Source: Bufo bufo (lineage: Eukaryota; Chordata; Amphibia; Anura; Bufonidae). Taken from it: a stretch of 64,000 nt of DNA. The number at the start of each line of letters is the position of its first letter. Within the stretch, counting starts at the first letter, position 1. A model generated the notes under the pieces. The model worked only from the letters and a program-made list of their open reading frames with translations, did not search any database and had not been told where the DNA came from. Below, one piece after another: positions 43,331-55,150 of this stretch. The position numbers and the translations under genes were made by a program. The DNA lies in assembly GCF_905171765.1 (NCBI RefSeq), contig NC_053398.1, forward strand, positions 52,443,160 through 52,507,159, in the 5' to 3' direction.

Positions 43331-44138
43331 ACATTATTTAATGTATCTTTTTCTTTTTTCTTCAAGGGTTCCAGAGTCTCCACCGGGAAAGATAGGGAGT
43401 TCGTTATCCGTACCAGTGACAACGAACTCCTTATCCAGCTGCTGGAGGCGCGTCCCGCATTATGGGATCACACTGACCGCCACCATGCTGACCACCATCT
43501 GACCCAGCGGCTCTGGAGGGAGATTGCCAAATCTTTGTTCAGTGGCTGGGAGGATCTCTCTGCGGCGGATCAGAAAGAATGTGGTAAGTACAGCTATAAC
43601 TCATGTATAATGTTAAACCTAGTTAACAATAATATAATTAGATTAACCATTTTTTTTTTTTCAACAGTGGACAAGGTTACCACTCGGTGGCGGTCAATGG
43701 GGGACCGCTTCAAAAGAGACTACAATAAAGAAGTTCAGGCCCCGAGTGGTTCCGGAGCAACCTCAGGGACGTGATATTGTTATACTGCGGCCCTGGGGTT
43801 CCTACGTAGAACGCTGGCACTAAGCAGGTAAATTTTTTTAATTTTTAGTATTTTCTTTCTTCACCCTATGTCCGCAAAGGGTTGTGTGAGACAAAGGAAT
43901 CTCTTATACCTTTATCTCATTCAGCCTCATAAGGACAGAAGGGTCAATAGATCTAGACTTCAGTCTGTAAAAGGATTTGTGAGACAAAGGAATCTCTGAC
44001 ACCTTTATCTAATTTATCCTCATACGGTCAGAAGGGACAATAGATCCAGACTTCTGTCTGGAGAAGGTTGTTTGAGACAAAGGAATCTCTGACTCATTTA
44101 TCTCATTCTGCCTCCTAAGGTCATAAGGGGCAATAGAT

Positions 44139-44285
44139 CAGGTCTGGCCAACCTGTGGATCTCCAGCTGTGGTAAAAATACAATTCCCACCATGCCCTGC
44201 TCTAGGCTGATATCTTAAGGATGTATGGGCATGATGGGAGTTGTAGTTTTTCCACAGCTGTAGAGCCACAGGTTGTCCATCCCTG
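44139..44285. mobile_element. hAT-type MITE, 147 bp, nearly palindromic
   Basis: Inverted repeats of about 60 bp: CAGGTCTGGCCAACCTGTGG at the left against the reverse of CCACAGGTTGTCCATCCCTG at the right. Exact 8 bp duplications CAATAGAT at 44131-44138 and 44286-44293. Sits in the intron of the Harbinger gene. Confidence 0.93.
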
Positions 44286-44346
44286 CAATAGATCAAAAAT
44301 TCCTGCTGTAAAAGGATTATTAAGAAAAAGGAATCTCTGACCTATA

Positions 44347-44850
44347 GTTACATAGAAACATAGAATGTGTCGGCAGATAAGAAAAATTTGCCCCATCTAG
44401 TCAGCCCTATATACTGAATACTATGAATAGCCCCTGGCCCTATCTTATATGAAGGATGGCCTTATGCCTATCCCATGCATGCTTAAACTCCTTCACTGTA
44501 TTTGCAGCTACCACTTCTGCAGGAAGGCTATTCCATGCATCCACTACTCTCTAAAGTTCCTGAAATTACTTTTAAATCTTTGTCTCTCTAATTTTAAACT
44601 ATGTGCTCAAGTAGCAGTTTTTCTTAAATATTCTCTCCTCTTTTACCTTGTTGATTCCCTTTATGTATTTAAAAGTTTCTATCGTATCCCCTCTGTCTCG
44701 TCTTTCTTCAAAGCTATACATGTTAAGGTCCTTTAATCTTTCCTACTAATTATTATCCTGTAATCCATGTAATAATTTAGTAGCTCTTCGCTGAACTGTC
44801 TCCAAAGTATCGACACCTTTCTCTCATGTAGCCATCTACATTATGAAGTA
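44347..44850 (-). mobile_element. CR1-type LINE 3' fragment
   Basis: Reverse complement of the 3' end of the element at 61651-62403: both share the end CCGACACATTCTATG and the stretch encoding the end of the reverse transcriptase. The tail contains the short repeat CATAGAAACATAGAA, as in CR1 octamer tails. Degenerate, no open frame. Confidence 0.75.
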
Positions 44851-45181
44851 GACAATGTCATATACTGTAAGTATTAATACAAGGCCTTATATTTTTTCTC
44901 TCCACAGAACTGCCAGCAGCACTCGGGAGCCTGAAGCCTCTTTTGAAGCGGAGCCTGAACCGGCCGCCACCACCAGCCCTCCTGTCCCTCATTCACCGGT
45001 TCAGGTCAATCCTGGTCCCCTACCGGGTCCCTCTTTTCAGCGTACGCTCTCTACTTGGCGACAAAATGTGAGAGCTACGCTGAATAGCAGGAGATCCGGT
45101 AGGAGCCGTCGGGAGGAATATGGGGACCTTGTCGAGATAGTTTCCGATGCTCTAGAAGGTTTTGCAGATGAGATGCGTTGA

Positions 45182-46526
45182 GCTTTGGAAGACTTGGCAC
45201 GCCAAGTGGAGGGGGCGGAGTCGGCACGTCAACTCTGACAACGAGCATTACCTGCTAACCTATGTCTTCCGAATGGACTAAATGACTCCTGAACAGGTGC
45301 ATGAGTTCAGAAATTTGATGGAGAACGGGTCGTGGGAAATCATGCACCGCCCCCCATCCCACTCTTTTCAACATGTGCAGAGCCGTCAACCCTCCCATTT
45401 CCACCATCCTCCCCTTTCCCCCCGAGTATGTGTACAATCTGCCTTCTTTTTCTTCTACTCCTCACTATAATGCTCCAACTTCTTTCCCTACTCCTTCTTC
45501 TTCACATGCTCGGGAACAATCAACTCCAGACCCTTCCACTCTCCACACCCCCAGAACTCATCCTGCATCCTTTCCTGCGGCCCGTCGTTATTATTCCTCA
45601 ACAGAAGACAGGGGGGCTACTGCTGCAGGTTCACATTGCTCCACACCGCAACGCTCCACCTCCCCTCATTGTTATTTAAATTTGTAGTTATTTTTTTTCA
45701 AATAATTTATTTTCTTTATTTAAAAAATTCTTAATGTCAATAATAAATGTTATATTATTTAACATACTGTGTGATTCTTTTTTTCTTTTATTCTATCTCA
45801 TACACTATGTCCAGTACAGCTGGGGGTAAAGTAAAATTCTTATGGAAAATACAAAATATGAAAGAAATAAAAATTTGTTAGGAAATTTATTTTGCCCACA
45901 CCTGTAGTAACAAAGGTAGAAAATAATTTGAGAGAGCACGATCGATAACGGGCTTTCAAAAAGCTCATTATTGATCAGATTCTAACTGATTGGCTCATGA
46001 ACAAGCTATAAGCATGTTCATCTGCCAATCTTGTTCTAATATACATGAACCCTTGTGGGACTCACGGTACAAGTGAATCCGCATCATCCACCATTGAATT
46101 TACTAGAGAGTAAAAAATTTTTTATTTTGCTCTTTAGCAAAGATGATGCTGCCACTGAAATTATCGTCATTACCACAAGGGACAGGAAATGAACATAATG
46201 CTGTCAGTCTTTGACCGGGTTCAGAGCCAAATAAGTAACTGCGCCCAGCCAAAGAACTCAACAGTTCATGCTGGAATGCTCTACTTTGACATGCGTTTGA
46301 TCACGCATAGAAAGGGCTGACAAAAACACACTGCATGGCAGAGAATTCTGACAAACAGTGTGTTGGAATTCGGCTAGGTATACATGACGACAATAAGAAG
46401 CGCAATAGCTCAAAACTACACTGCGACATTTGTTTTGCAACATTTGGTCACACCAATTTTACGCAATAATTATTATAATGATAGTCTATGGTGTCCCAAT
46501 GCGACATGGGGAGACGCGACAGTCGT
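45182..46526. other. 3' flank of the Harbinger gene; no further gene recognised
   Basis: A polyadenylation-like AATAAA at 45742-45747 may end the Harbinger transcript. From 45770 to 46526 I see no supported coding or repeat structure; the Harbinger 3' terminus is not identified. Confidence 0.4.
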
Positions 46527-47330
46527 TTAACCCCTTAGGGACCCATGACGTACCGGTACGGCATGGTTCCCGAGTCCTTAAGGACCCATGGGTTTAAAAC
46601 TACATTGCGGCGGGGGTTAATCGGAACAGGATGTCCGCTGAAATCATTCAGCGGGCATCCTGTCACAACGCCGGGGGGTCATGTGACCCCCTCGTATCGG
46701 CGATCGCAGCAAACCGCAAGTCAATTCAGACCTGCGGTTTGCTGCGTTTCCGGTCCATTCGGGTCTCCGGTGACCCGATGAACCGGAAAATGACGGTGAT
46801 CGGTGGTGTGGTTACACACCACCAATCACAGTCCGAGCATTTGGGGGCGGCGGTGCTGGCCTTGGTGCTGGCGGTGCTGTCCTTGGTGCTGATTGGTGCT
46901 GGAGATAGGCGGGAGATTCAAACTCCCGGCGCTCCTCTCTCCCCTCCTCTTCCTGCTGCTGCACCTGCACCGTCCAGCACCGTTCTGCACCAGCTCCTGT
47001 GATTTCCCCGTCGCCACCCATCACCCTCCTGCACCAATCACCCTCCAGGTAGGTTAGGGTCAGTGAGGGAGAGGCACGATTAGGCAGGGATAGAAGGGAG
47101 AGTTAGTTAGGGGGGGGGAAAAAAAACTTTAACAGATTTATTGTTTTTGGTGGTCTCTGGTGGTTGGGGTCCACAGCACTTAGCTGTGAGACCCTAGACC
47201 AACCCAGGAGTGCTGCCACTTGCCCCCCCCCCAGCCCCCCCACACCACTTTTAGCGCATCGCCCGCCCCACCGGTGACCAGTGTTGTATCGCTGATCAGC
47301 AAGTTTGAACTTTTTTTTTTCTTGTCCATA
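46527..47330 (+). mobile_element. piggyBac-like nonautonomous element, left part
   Basis: It begins at TTAA (46527-46530) with TTAACCCCTTAGGGAC and a nearby reversed copy of AGGACCCATGG words. A perfect inverted word pair GATGTCCGCTGA / TCAGCGGGCATC lies at about 46630-46662. CpG-rich centre; no transposase; truncated by the Penelope palindrome at 47331. Confidence 0.45.
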
Positions 47331-48099
47331 GTATTAATAGTTAATACTCCTAAAATAACACTACAATCAATAACAGGTCTGGCCAGACTAAAACAATACC
47401 TATAAGACAATGCTAATATTAAATAATACCAATATTAAAACAATGCTATTATTAAAACAATCCTAAATTAAGAACAAGGTGCTCCTATGAAACTCATTGG
47501 TAAGTCAATCCAATGTCCAGATTTCACATAAATAATCGCAGGATTAAAAATGATGTTAAATATTCGAGATTCTCCTATAGAGCTTGTTTGTTAATATTCA
47601 ATCCAATGTCCAGAATTGTGCACAAATAGTGAAATATTCGAGAAATATTCGATATTACTCCGAATTTTTTCAATAATTTGTAGTCTGTTAGTGAACAAGT
47701 CGAAAAATATCTTACGGTATATTCGAATAGGACTATGTGTCGATTATATTTTCATCGCAAATACTTATTCCATCTCTAATTGTATTGTCTACTCACGAAA
47801 CAGATGTACGTAGGCGGAGCCAATGGTGATTCAAGTCCAGTCTTCCGCTGCTGCTTATTCACGTGAGTGTCGACTTAAACGAGGAATAGTAATATACAAC
47901 TTTCGCTAGAATGGCGAGAATATCTCGACAACAGATGTCCTTTGCCGTTCACTTTAACAGATTAAGTTTTCACTTACTGGCGCCAGTAGCTCCTTTATGT
48001 TTTCGATTCCACAGATTCATGCGGTATATTCTCGATAGTTTTTCTTTAAAACATCCAAAGTTGTGAAAGCTGGTGGTCCTTGTGTTTAATAGGGGGGTC

Positions 48100-48150
48100 C
48101 AGTACAAACGCGTTTCGAGGCTCTAAGTGGCCCCTTCCTCAGTGGTTGAC
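48100..48150 (-). ncRNA. Hammerhead ribozyme motif, left palindrome arm
   Basis: Minus strand: CTGAGGA (48142-48136), stem II GGGGC/GCCTC (one G-U) around CACTTAGA, GAAA (48116-48113), CGCG (48112-48109), then TT. GGTC and GACC further out can close stem I. Confidence 0.78.
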
Positions 48151-48177
48151 CTCCCCTCCATAATGCCTGTCCTTATA

Positions 48178-49739
48178 CAGGGAGTGCAGAATTATTAGGC
48201 AAGTTGTATTTTTGAGGATTAATTTTATTATTGAACAACAACCATGTTCTCAATGAACCCAAAAAACTCATTAATATCAAAGCTGAATATTTTTGGAAGT
48301 AGTTTTTAGTTTGTTTTTAGTTTTAGCTATTTTAGGGGGATATCTGTGTGTGCAGGTGACTATTACTGTGCATAATTATTAGGCAACTTAACAAAAAACA
48401 AATATATACCCATTTTAATTATTTATTTTTACCAGTGAAACCAATATAACATCTCAACATTCACAAATATACATTTCTGACATTCAAAAACAAAACAAAA
48501 AAAAATCAGTGACCAATATAGCCACCTTTCTTTGCAAGGACACTCAAAAGCCTGCCATCCATGGATTCTGTCAGTGTTTTGATCTGTTCACCATCAACAT
48601 TGCGTGCAGCAGCAACCACAGCCTCCCAGACACTGTTCAGAGAGGTGTACTGTTTTCCCTCCTTGTAAATCTCACATTTGATGATGGACCACAGGTTCTC
48701 AATGGGGTTCAGATCAGGTGAACAAGGAGGCCATGTCATTAGATTTTCTTCTTTTATACCCTTTCTTGCCAGCCACGCTGTGGAGTACTTGGACGCGTGT
48801 GATGGAGCATTGTCCTGCATGAAAATCATGTTTTTCTTGAAGGATGCAGACTTCTTCCTGTACCACTGCTTGAAGAAGGTGTCTTCCAGAAACTGGCAGT
48901 AGGACTGGGAGTTGAGCTAGACTCCATCCTCAACCCGAAAAGGCCCCACAAGCTCATCTTTGATGATACCAGCCCAAACCAGTACTCCACCTCCACCTTC
49001 CTGCCGTCTGAGTCGGACTGGAGCTCTCTGCCCTTTACCAATCCGCCACAGGCCCATCCATCTGGCCCATCAAGACTCACTCTCATTTCATCAGTCCATA
49101 AAACCTTAGAAAAATCAGTCTTGAGATATTTCTTGGCCCAGTCTTGACGTTTCAGCTTGTGTGTCTTGTTCAGTGGTGGTCGTCTTTCAGCCTTTCTTAC
49201 CTTGGCCATGTCTCTGAGTATTGCACACCTTGTGCTTTTGGGCACTCCAGTGATGTTGCAGCTCTGAAATATGGCCAAACTGGTGGCAAGTGGCATCTTG
49301 GCAGCTGCACGCTTGACTTTTCTCAGTTCATGGGCAGTTATTTTGCGCCTTGGTTTTTCCACACGCTTCTTGCGACCCTGTTGACTATTTTGAATGAAAC
49401 GCTTGATTGTTCGATGATCACGCTTCAGAAGCTTTGCAATTTTAAGAGTGCTGCATCCCTCTGCAAGATATCTCACTATTTTTGACTTTTCTGAGCCTGT
49501 CAAGTCCTTCTTTTGACCCATTTTGCCAAAGGAAAGGAAGTTGCCTAATAATTATGCACACCTAATATAGGGTGTTGATGTCATTAGACCACACCCCTTC
49601 TCATTACAGAGATGCACATCACCTAATATGCTTAATTGGTAGTAGGCTTTCGAGCCTATACAGCTTGGAGTAGGACAACATGCATAAAGAGGATGATGTG
49701 GTCAAAATACTCATTTGCCTAATAATTCTGCACGCAGTG
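48178..49739 (-). mobile_element. Tc1/mariner transposon, 1562 bp, in the palindrome's left arm
   Basis: Ends share GTGCAGAATTATTAGGCAA as inverted repeats, with TA on each side (48176-48177 and 49740-49741). The uninterrupted counterpart, CCCCTATATAAGG, is preserved in the right arm near 50082. Confidence 0.93.
48506..49521 (-). pseudogene. Tc1-like transposase, frameshifted
   Basis: N-terminal frame 49521-48826 starts MGQKKDLTGSEKSKI with paired helix-turn-helix features (LKIAKLLKRDHRTIKRFI), then VLWTDEMRVSLDG with the first catalytic Asp. A frame change after WACGG leads eventually to the C-terminal frame 48829-48506: MIFMQDNAPSHAS (second Asp), then [16 protein letters not shown], carrying the third acidic residue. 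At least one frameshift separates the catalytic residues, so this copy is dead. Confidence 0.88.
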
Positions 49740-50101
49740 TATAGGGGAATTAGAGACATGCAAGATGAGAAATGGATCTGGTTTTCCCTAATCTCTGTAA
49801 TGGATTTTGTGATAGATTCTGTCTAAATCAAACATTACTCTTTTCTCCTATAAAGATACTATATTTTTCATAAATTTTCATCATGCATATTCAACAAGTT
49901 CTGTAGATCTCCACAGAACTTGTTGAATATGCATGATGAAAATTTATGAAAAATATAGTATCTTTATTAGAGAAAAGAGTAATGTTTGATTTTGACAGAA
50001 TCTATCACAAAATCCATTACAGAGATTAGGGAAAACCAGATCCATTTCCCATCTTGCATGTCTCTAATTCCCCTATATAAGGACAGGCATTATGGAGGGG
50101 A

Positions 50102-50160
50102 GGTCAACCACTGAGGAAGTGACCACTTAGAGAGCCTCGAAACGCGTTTGGTACTGGACC
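50102..50160 (+). ncRNA. Hammerhead motif, right palindrome arm, stem II altered
   Basis: Plus strand: CTGAGGA (50111-50117), GAAA (50139-50142), CGCG (50143-50146), TT. Compared with the left arm, changes and two extra bases in the stem II region (AGTGACC, AGAGAGCC) disrupt the GGGGC/GCCTC pairing, so this copy is probably inactive. Confidence 0.65.
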
Positions 50161-50427
50161 CCCCTATTCAACACGAGAATAGGAATCGAGAATATACTGC
50201 ATGAATCTGTGGAATCGAAAACATAAAGGAGCTACTGGCGCCAGTAAGTGAAAACTTAATCTGTTAAAGTGAACGGCAAAGGACATCTGTTGTCGAGATA
50301 TTCTCGACATTCTAGCGAAAGTCGTATATTACTATTCCTCGTTTAAGTCGACACTCACGTGAATAAGCAGCAGCGGAAGACTGGACTTGAATCACCACGC
50401 GGGACGCCGCGGACTGTCCATTGGATC

Positions 50428-50956
50428 CAGAGCCGGTGCAAGGATTTTTGCCAACACAAGCGAAGCTACATTTTGGCGCCCCCCCCCCCCCTGCACTCCC
50501 GCAGCTCACCTAGCCCTGGTCCAGTCTGCAGCAGCTGGCTTCTCGTCTGTGTGGTCCTGGTATCTTCTCTCTGCTTCGGACAATCGCTGGTTTGAGGACC
50601 GTATTTTTCGCCCTCTAAGATACACCTTGGTTTTAGAGGAGGATAGTAAGAAAAAAATACTTTCCATTACACCTCAGGTCAGACCAGCAATCAGACCCCA
50701 ATGTTAATAAGACCTCAGCTAACAGCCCCATGTCAGACATCAGCCCCCATACATCAGCCCCCCATGTCAGACATCATGCCGCCATGTCAGCCATTAGCCC
50801 CCCATTTCAGCCATCAGCCCCCATCCATCATGCCCCCATGTAAGCCATCATGCCCCCATGTCAGCCATCAGCCCCCCATGTCACATTTTTCCGCCCCTCC
50901 CCCAGGGTGCGCCCTAAGGCAGCCGCTTGGTCTACCTTATGGTAGCACCGGTCCTG
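50428..50956. mobile_element. hAT-type MITE, 529 bp, in the palindrome's right arm
   Basis: Ends CAGAGCCGGTGC and GCACCGGTCCTG are inverted repeats; exact 8 bp duplications ATTGGATC at 50420-50427 and 50957-50964. The interior has a C-rich tandem region (50710-50890) built on CATGTCAGCCAT-like words. Confidence 0.9.
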
Positions 50957-51999
50957 ATTGGATCCGCCTACGTACATCTGTTTCGTGAGTAGACAATACA
51001 ATTAGAGATGGAATAAGTATTTGCGATGAAAATATAATTGACACATAGTCCTATTCGAATATACAGTAAGATATTTTTCGACTTGTTCACTAACAGCCTA
51101 CAAATTATTGAAAAAATTCGGAGTAATATCGAATATTTCACGACTATTTGTGCACAATTCTGGACATTGGATTGAATATTAACAAACAAGCTCTATAGGA
51201 GAATCTCGAATATTTAACATAATTTTTAATCCTGTGATTATTTATGTGAAATCTGGACATTGGATTGACTTACCAATGAGTTTCATAGGAGCACCTTGTT
51301 CTTAATTTAGGATTGTTTTAATAATAGCATTGTTTTAATATTGGTATTATTCAATATTAGCATTGTCTAATAGGTATTGTTTTAGTCTGGCCAGACCTGT
51401 TATTGATTGTAGTGTTATTTTAGGAGTATTAACTATTAATATTTTATGTAATAAAGTACCACATGCTCCAGATATAGAGAGTGCCCAGACCCTTTTTTGA
51501 AATATTGTTTTAGCTTATAGATTAGGTGAATCTGTTGACTGAGAGCACCCATCCAGGGAACCTCACACAGCGGTGCGGCCTAATTTTGGTTTTAATCAAA
51601 TCCCACATATTGGTTATAAATTCAAGAATGGGAAGATCACTCGGACGGCAAGGGGTTAAGGCACTGTTGGGATTACCTGTAGCTAGCTTCCTGTATTGTG
51701 TAGCGCTGGATGCTGGGTCATATCGTTGCAATCGCGCCCTTATAGCAACGAGGGACCCCGGACACGCTGGTCATGTGCGGCGTGAGTCACGTGACATGGG
51801 CGGAGCCAACGTGCATTCTACCTGCGTGTCAAGAGCTCTAGTTGGACGTGCGTCGCGCTGCCCGATCTAGAGAGGCAGGGAAATATCGGGTCATGTGATA
51901 TTGACGGCGCATGTCTCGGGGACAGTTTTATAATCACCTCGCCAGCATGTCAGAATGTGATGCGATATAGGGACAGAGGTCAAATACAGACAAGATCCC

Positions 52000-54071
52000 A
52001 GGTAAGGAGAACAACTTAGTAGTTAATATCGCCTCCACCAACCTATCCCCAGCACAGACTTACATTCTACAGAAAGGACTATCCTTCTGCCCAACACCAA
52101 GCCTAAACACATTTACCCTGGAACAAGAGCTCCAGAGGTTTTACTGGACCTTAAGACTTAAAGTACACTTTAGCGAAAGGGAACCAGCATCAGTAACTAC
52201 CACTTCCCCGAGCGCATTATCTTTGGAATCACTAGGCCTCAGGAACAAGAGCTCATTTATGCCGCCACGTAATAAACACCCAGTAGAAACATTCATCTTC
52301 TTTGCCCAGAATACTATACACGAGATTCTAAAAGATAACACACAAGGCCACTACAAACCCACCAACAACTTAACAGCAGAAGAAAGGATGGCCCTAGATT
52401 CACTACAAGCACAAAATGATATCATTATTAAACCGACTGACAAGGGTGGTGCCCTGGTGATAATGGATAAAACAAAATACATGAGGAGACAAGTGATGAC
52501 ATAACATATGAGGTCCTGCGTCAGGATCCAACGAGACAAGTCCAAGAACTTATATTTAATATCCTCACTACATACACTAGCCTAGAGGTGATCGATTCCA
52601 AAACAGCCACATTTCTTACCAAACAAAATCCCATCACACCGGTATTTTACACTCTACCCAAGATCCACAAAAACCTGCAAGATCCCCCAGGACGTCCCAT
52701 TGTGGCCTCCACGGATTCTGTGTTCTCCCCATTGGCCATTTTCCTTGAAAAGATCCTTCCTCCTTGATACAACAGATTTAATTTCCAAATTACAACAATC
52801 AGACAAAACACCGAATTGTACACTGGTCACATTAGATGTTAATAGCTTATACACATCCATCGAACATGATAAGGGGATTCAGGCCATGGCCAGACTCCTG
52901 TATACGCAATACAAATTACACTTGGTACAACAGGAATTCTGCATTGAGTTATTAAAAACGATACTGACAAAAAAAATGTTATGTTCGGTGACACGTACTA
53001 TGGCCAGAAAAGGGGTACCGCTATGGGGTCCAATGTGGCCCCTCCATAAGCAAATGCCTATATGATGGCCTTCGAAGAAGATCACGTATATACACATCCT
53101 TTATTCCACCAATTCTCTGTCATGTGGCTTCGCTTCATTGACATTTTTTGCATATGGAGGGGCCCCATTTTCACCACTGAGGAATTTATCCAGGACCTCA
53201 ATAAAATCTACCGGGAATTATGCTTCACTATGCATGTCAACCAGGAAGAAATCAGCTTCCTGGACACGCTGGTCAAACTTGACCAAATGGGGAATATAAC
53301 GCTGGATCTCTTTAACAAACCTACAGACCGTAATAGCCTCCTCCATTATAATAGCTGCCATCCCAGGGCCACCAAAAATTCCCTCCCCAAGTCACAATTC
53401 ATACGAGTGAACCGCATCGTCTCCAGTAACGACGTCAAGGAAATTAGACTTAAAGAAATAAAACAAAAATTTCAGATAAGGGGGTATCCGCAATCTCTCC
53501 TTGATTCCACAATAAATAACATGAGTGACACCAGCTCACCACGGAGGAATGAACCTCAACAATTGGCATGCGTGACGACGTATCATCCCCTTATCCCCAA
53601 AATTCATCAGGCACTGAGGAAACATTGGCCATTATTAACAAAAGCCTACCCTAATATTGTAGAATTTAGTCAACCCCCTCTCACCTGCTACAAATGACCC
53701 CATAACATCAGAGACAAACTAGTTAAGGCCGACGTAGGGAGCTTTACCAAATTACCCAAACAGACATTCTTAAGGAGCCAGCGACAAGGGACGTTCCCAT
53801 GTCTACACTGTGCACAATGTTCAAGTGTCATCAGAGGTGAGCACATCACTCACCCAAGAACACTATGTTACCCGTTCCACACCACTTCAGTGAAAAAAAG
53901 CACCGGGTCTCACAACTACGTTTTCAAGTGTTGGAACAAATTGATTCCCCAAGATGCGGCGGTAACCGGATCCTACGCTTTAAACAAAGAGAGGCATACT
54001 GGATCCACACATTGGGAACTCTTTCACCACACGGCCTCAACCGGGAATGCGACTTCTTTATTAATATTTAA
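52000..54071 (+). pseudogene. Penelope-like reverse transcriptase/endonuclease, multiply frameshifted
   Basis: Consecutive pieces read on the plus strand in changing frames. An N-terminal part includes IIKPTDKGGALVIMD (about 52420-52470). The RT finger and palm follow with VTLDVNSLYTSIEHDKG (catalytic Asp, about 52830). The next part, from 53062, gives RFIDIFCIW where the usual Y-x-D-D should be, then FLDTLVKL. Next come a Cys cluster CPCLHC-like region and KCWNKLIP (53790-54000), the position of the zinc finger and GIY-YIG-type endonuclease. Frameshifts and loss of the catalytic D-D make this a pseudogene. Confidence 0.8.
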
Positions 54072-54642
54072 TGTGATTGTGCAAAATTAGTGACTCAATG
54101 AGACTAACATGCCTTTTTACTTCCTTTTCAGACTCGTTGAAATCACGACTTGTAAGGGTGAGATAAATTTCCCCCTCCTCTCCCGGCTTCCCCTACCTCC
54201 CTAACCCCCCCCTTACTTTCCTTCTCCCTACCCTATCCCCCTACCCTCTCATCCCCCCTCCCTTTCTTCCCTCATATTATAACCTTAGTTTAGGGATATG
54301 ATCAAATTATTTATGTATGAACGAGTTCATAACATTATCAATTGTTTAATGATTATACATTTCTTCCCAATAGATGTACCAATTACTCCATCTCTTGATG
54401 TATTACTCAATGTGTATTAATTTTACTCTATATGACTCACTATTTAATCTTATAGAATCCTATATGTCTAAGTTTCATAACATGCGTTGCTTTAGTGGTC
54501 TCCAAATACTATCTGTAGTGTCATAGTCTGAGATGTTCCTCAATGTCATTGTCTAATTTTGCATCTGCATCAATTATATATATGGATTATTCTAATATTC
54601 ATAGGTATTTACACAATATCCACATATGGTGTCTATAATGTC
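54072..54642. other. Penelope 3' noncoding region
   Basis: AT-rich with a pyrimidine-rich tract at about 54165-54260. No coding feature. Confidence 0.5.
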
Positions 54643-55107
54643 TATCCCTATATCGCATCACATTCTGACATGCTGGCGAGGTGATTATAAAACTGTCCCC
54701 GAGACATGCGCCGTCAATATCACATGACCCGATATTTCCCTGCCTCTCTAGATCGGGCAGCGCGACGCACATTCAGCTGGAGCGCTTGTCACGCAGGTGG
54801 AACACACGTCGGCTCCGCCCGTGTCACGTGACTCACGCCGCACATGACCAGCGTGCCCGGCGTCCCTCGTTGCTATACGGGCACGCTTGCAAAGATATGA
54901 CCCAGCATCCAGCGCTACACAATACAGGAAGCCAGCTACAGGTAATACTAACAGTGCCTTAACCCCTTGCCGTCCGAGCGATCTTTCCATTCTTGAATTT
55001 ATAACCAATATGTACCTAATATGATCGCCCCTAGGATATGCCTTACTGCTGTTCCTGTTAGCTCTGTATTGTTTGCCAGATTACCACTGGACATACACAT
55101 TTCTTTA

Positions 55108-55147
<40 letters not shown>
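55108..55147. repeat. (TA)n microsatellite
   Basis: About 20 uninterrupted TA dinucleotides next to the Tc1 end at 55148. Confidence 0.95.

Positions 55148-55150
<3 letters not shown>

Larger units (their letters stand above)
43367..45181 (+). pseudogene. Harbinger MADF/Myb-like DNA-binding protein gene, three exons, frameshifted
   Basis: Predicted exons 43367-43583, 43668-43827 and 44908-45181 with consensus splice sites; no upstream first exon or ATG was identified. Exon 1 gives LLIQLLEARPALWDH and LTQRLWREIAKSLF, exon 2 gives VTTRWRSMGDRFKRDYNKE: a MADF/Myb-like trihelix domain as in the second protein of PIF/Harbinger transposons, which binds element ends and partners the nuclease. Exon 2 needs a frame change after APSGSGA to reach GFLRRTLALS, in frame with exon 3, a Pro-rich region followed by RRSGRSRREEYGDLVEIV before the stop. 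No nuclease gene accompanies it here. The intron before exon 3 hosts a MITE and a CR1 end. Confidence 0.78.
47331..51441. mobile_element. ~4.1 kb Penelope-derived palindrome
   Basis: The outer arms match as reverse complements from 47331 (GTATTAATAG...) and 51441 inwards, meeting near 49903-49912 around GTAGATCTCCAC. Without later insertions each arm is about 1.0 kb. The left arm contains a Tc1 (48178-49739), the right arm a hAT MITE (50428-50956). The right arm also has ~24 extra bases (about 50397-50419) absent from the left. Each arm carries a hammerhead-type motif pointing toward its outer end. Interpretation: two Penelope terminal regions joined head to head. Confidence 0.82.
51605..55013 (+). 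mobile_element. Penelope-like element with ~370 bp inverted terminal arms
   Basis: Arms 51605-51974 and 54643-55013 are reverse complements with scattered differences (shared words GTCATGTGCGGCGTGAGTCA and CATGTCTCGGGGACAG). Between them is a decayed Penelope coding region on the plus strand. No hammerhead motif was found in this copy, unlike the other Penelope-like pieces nearby. Confidence 0.85.
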
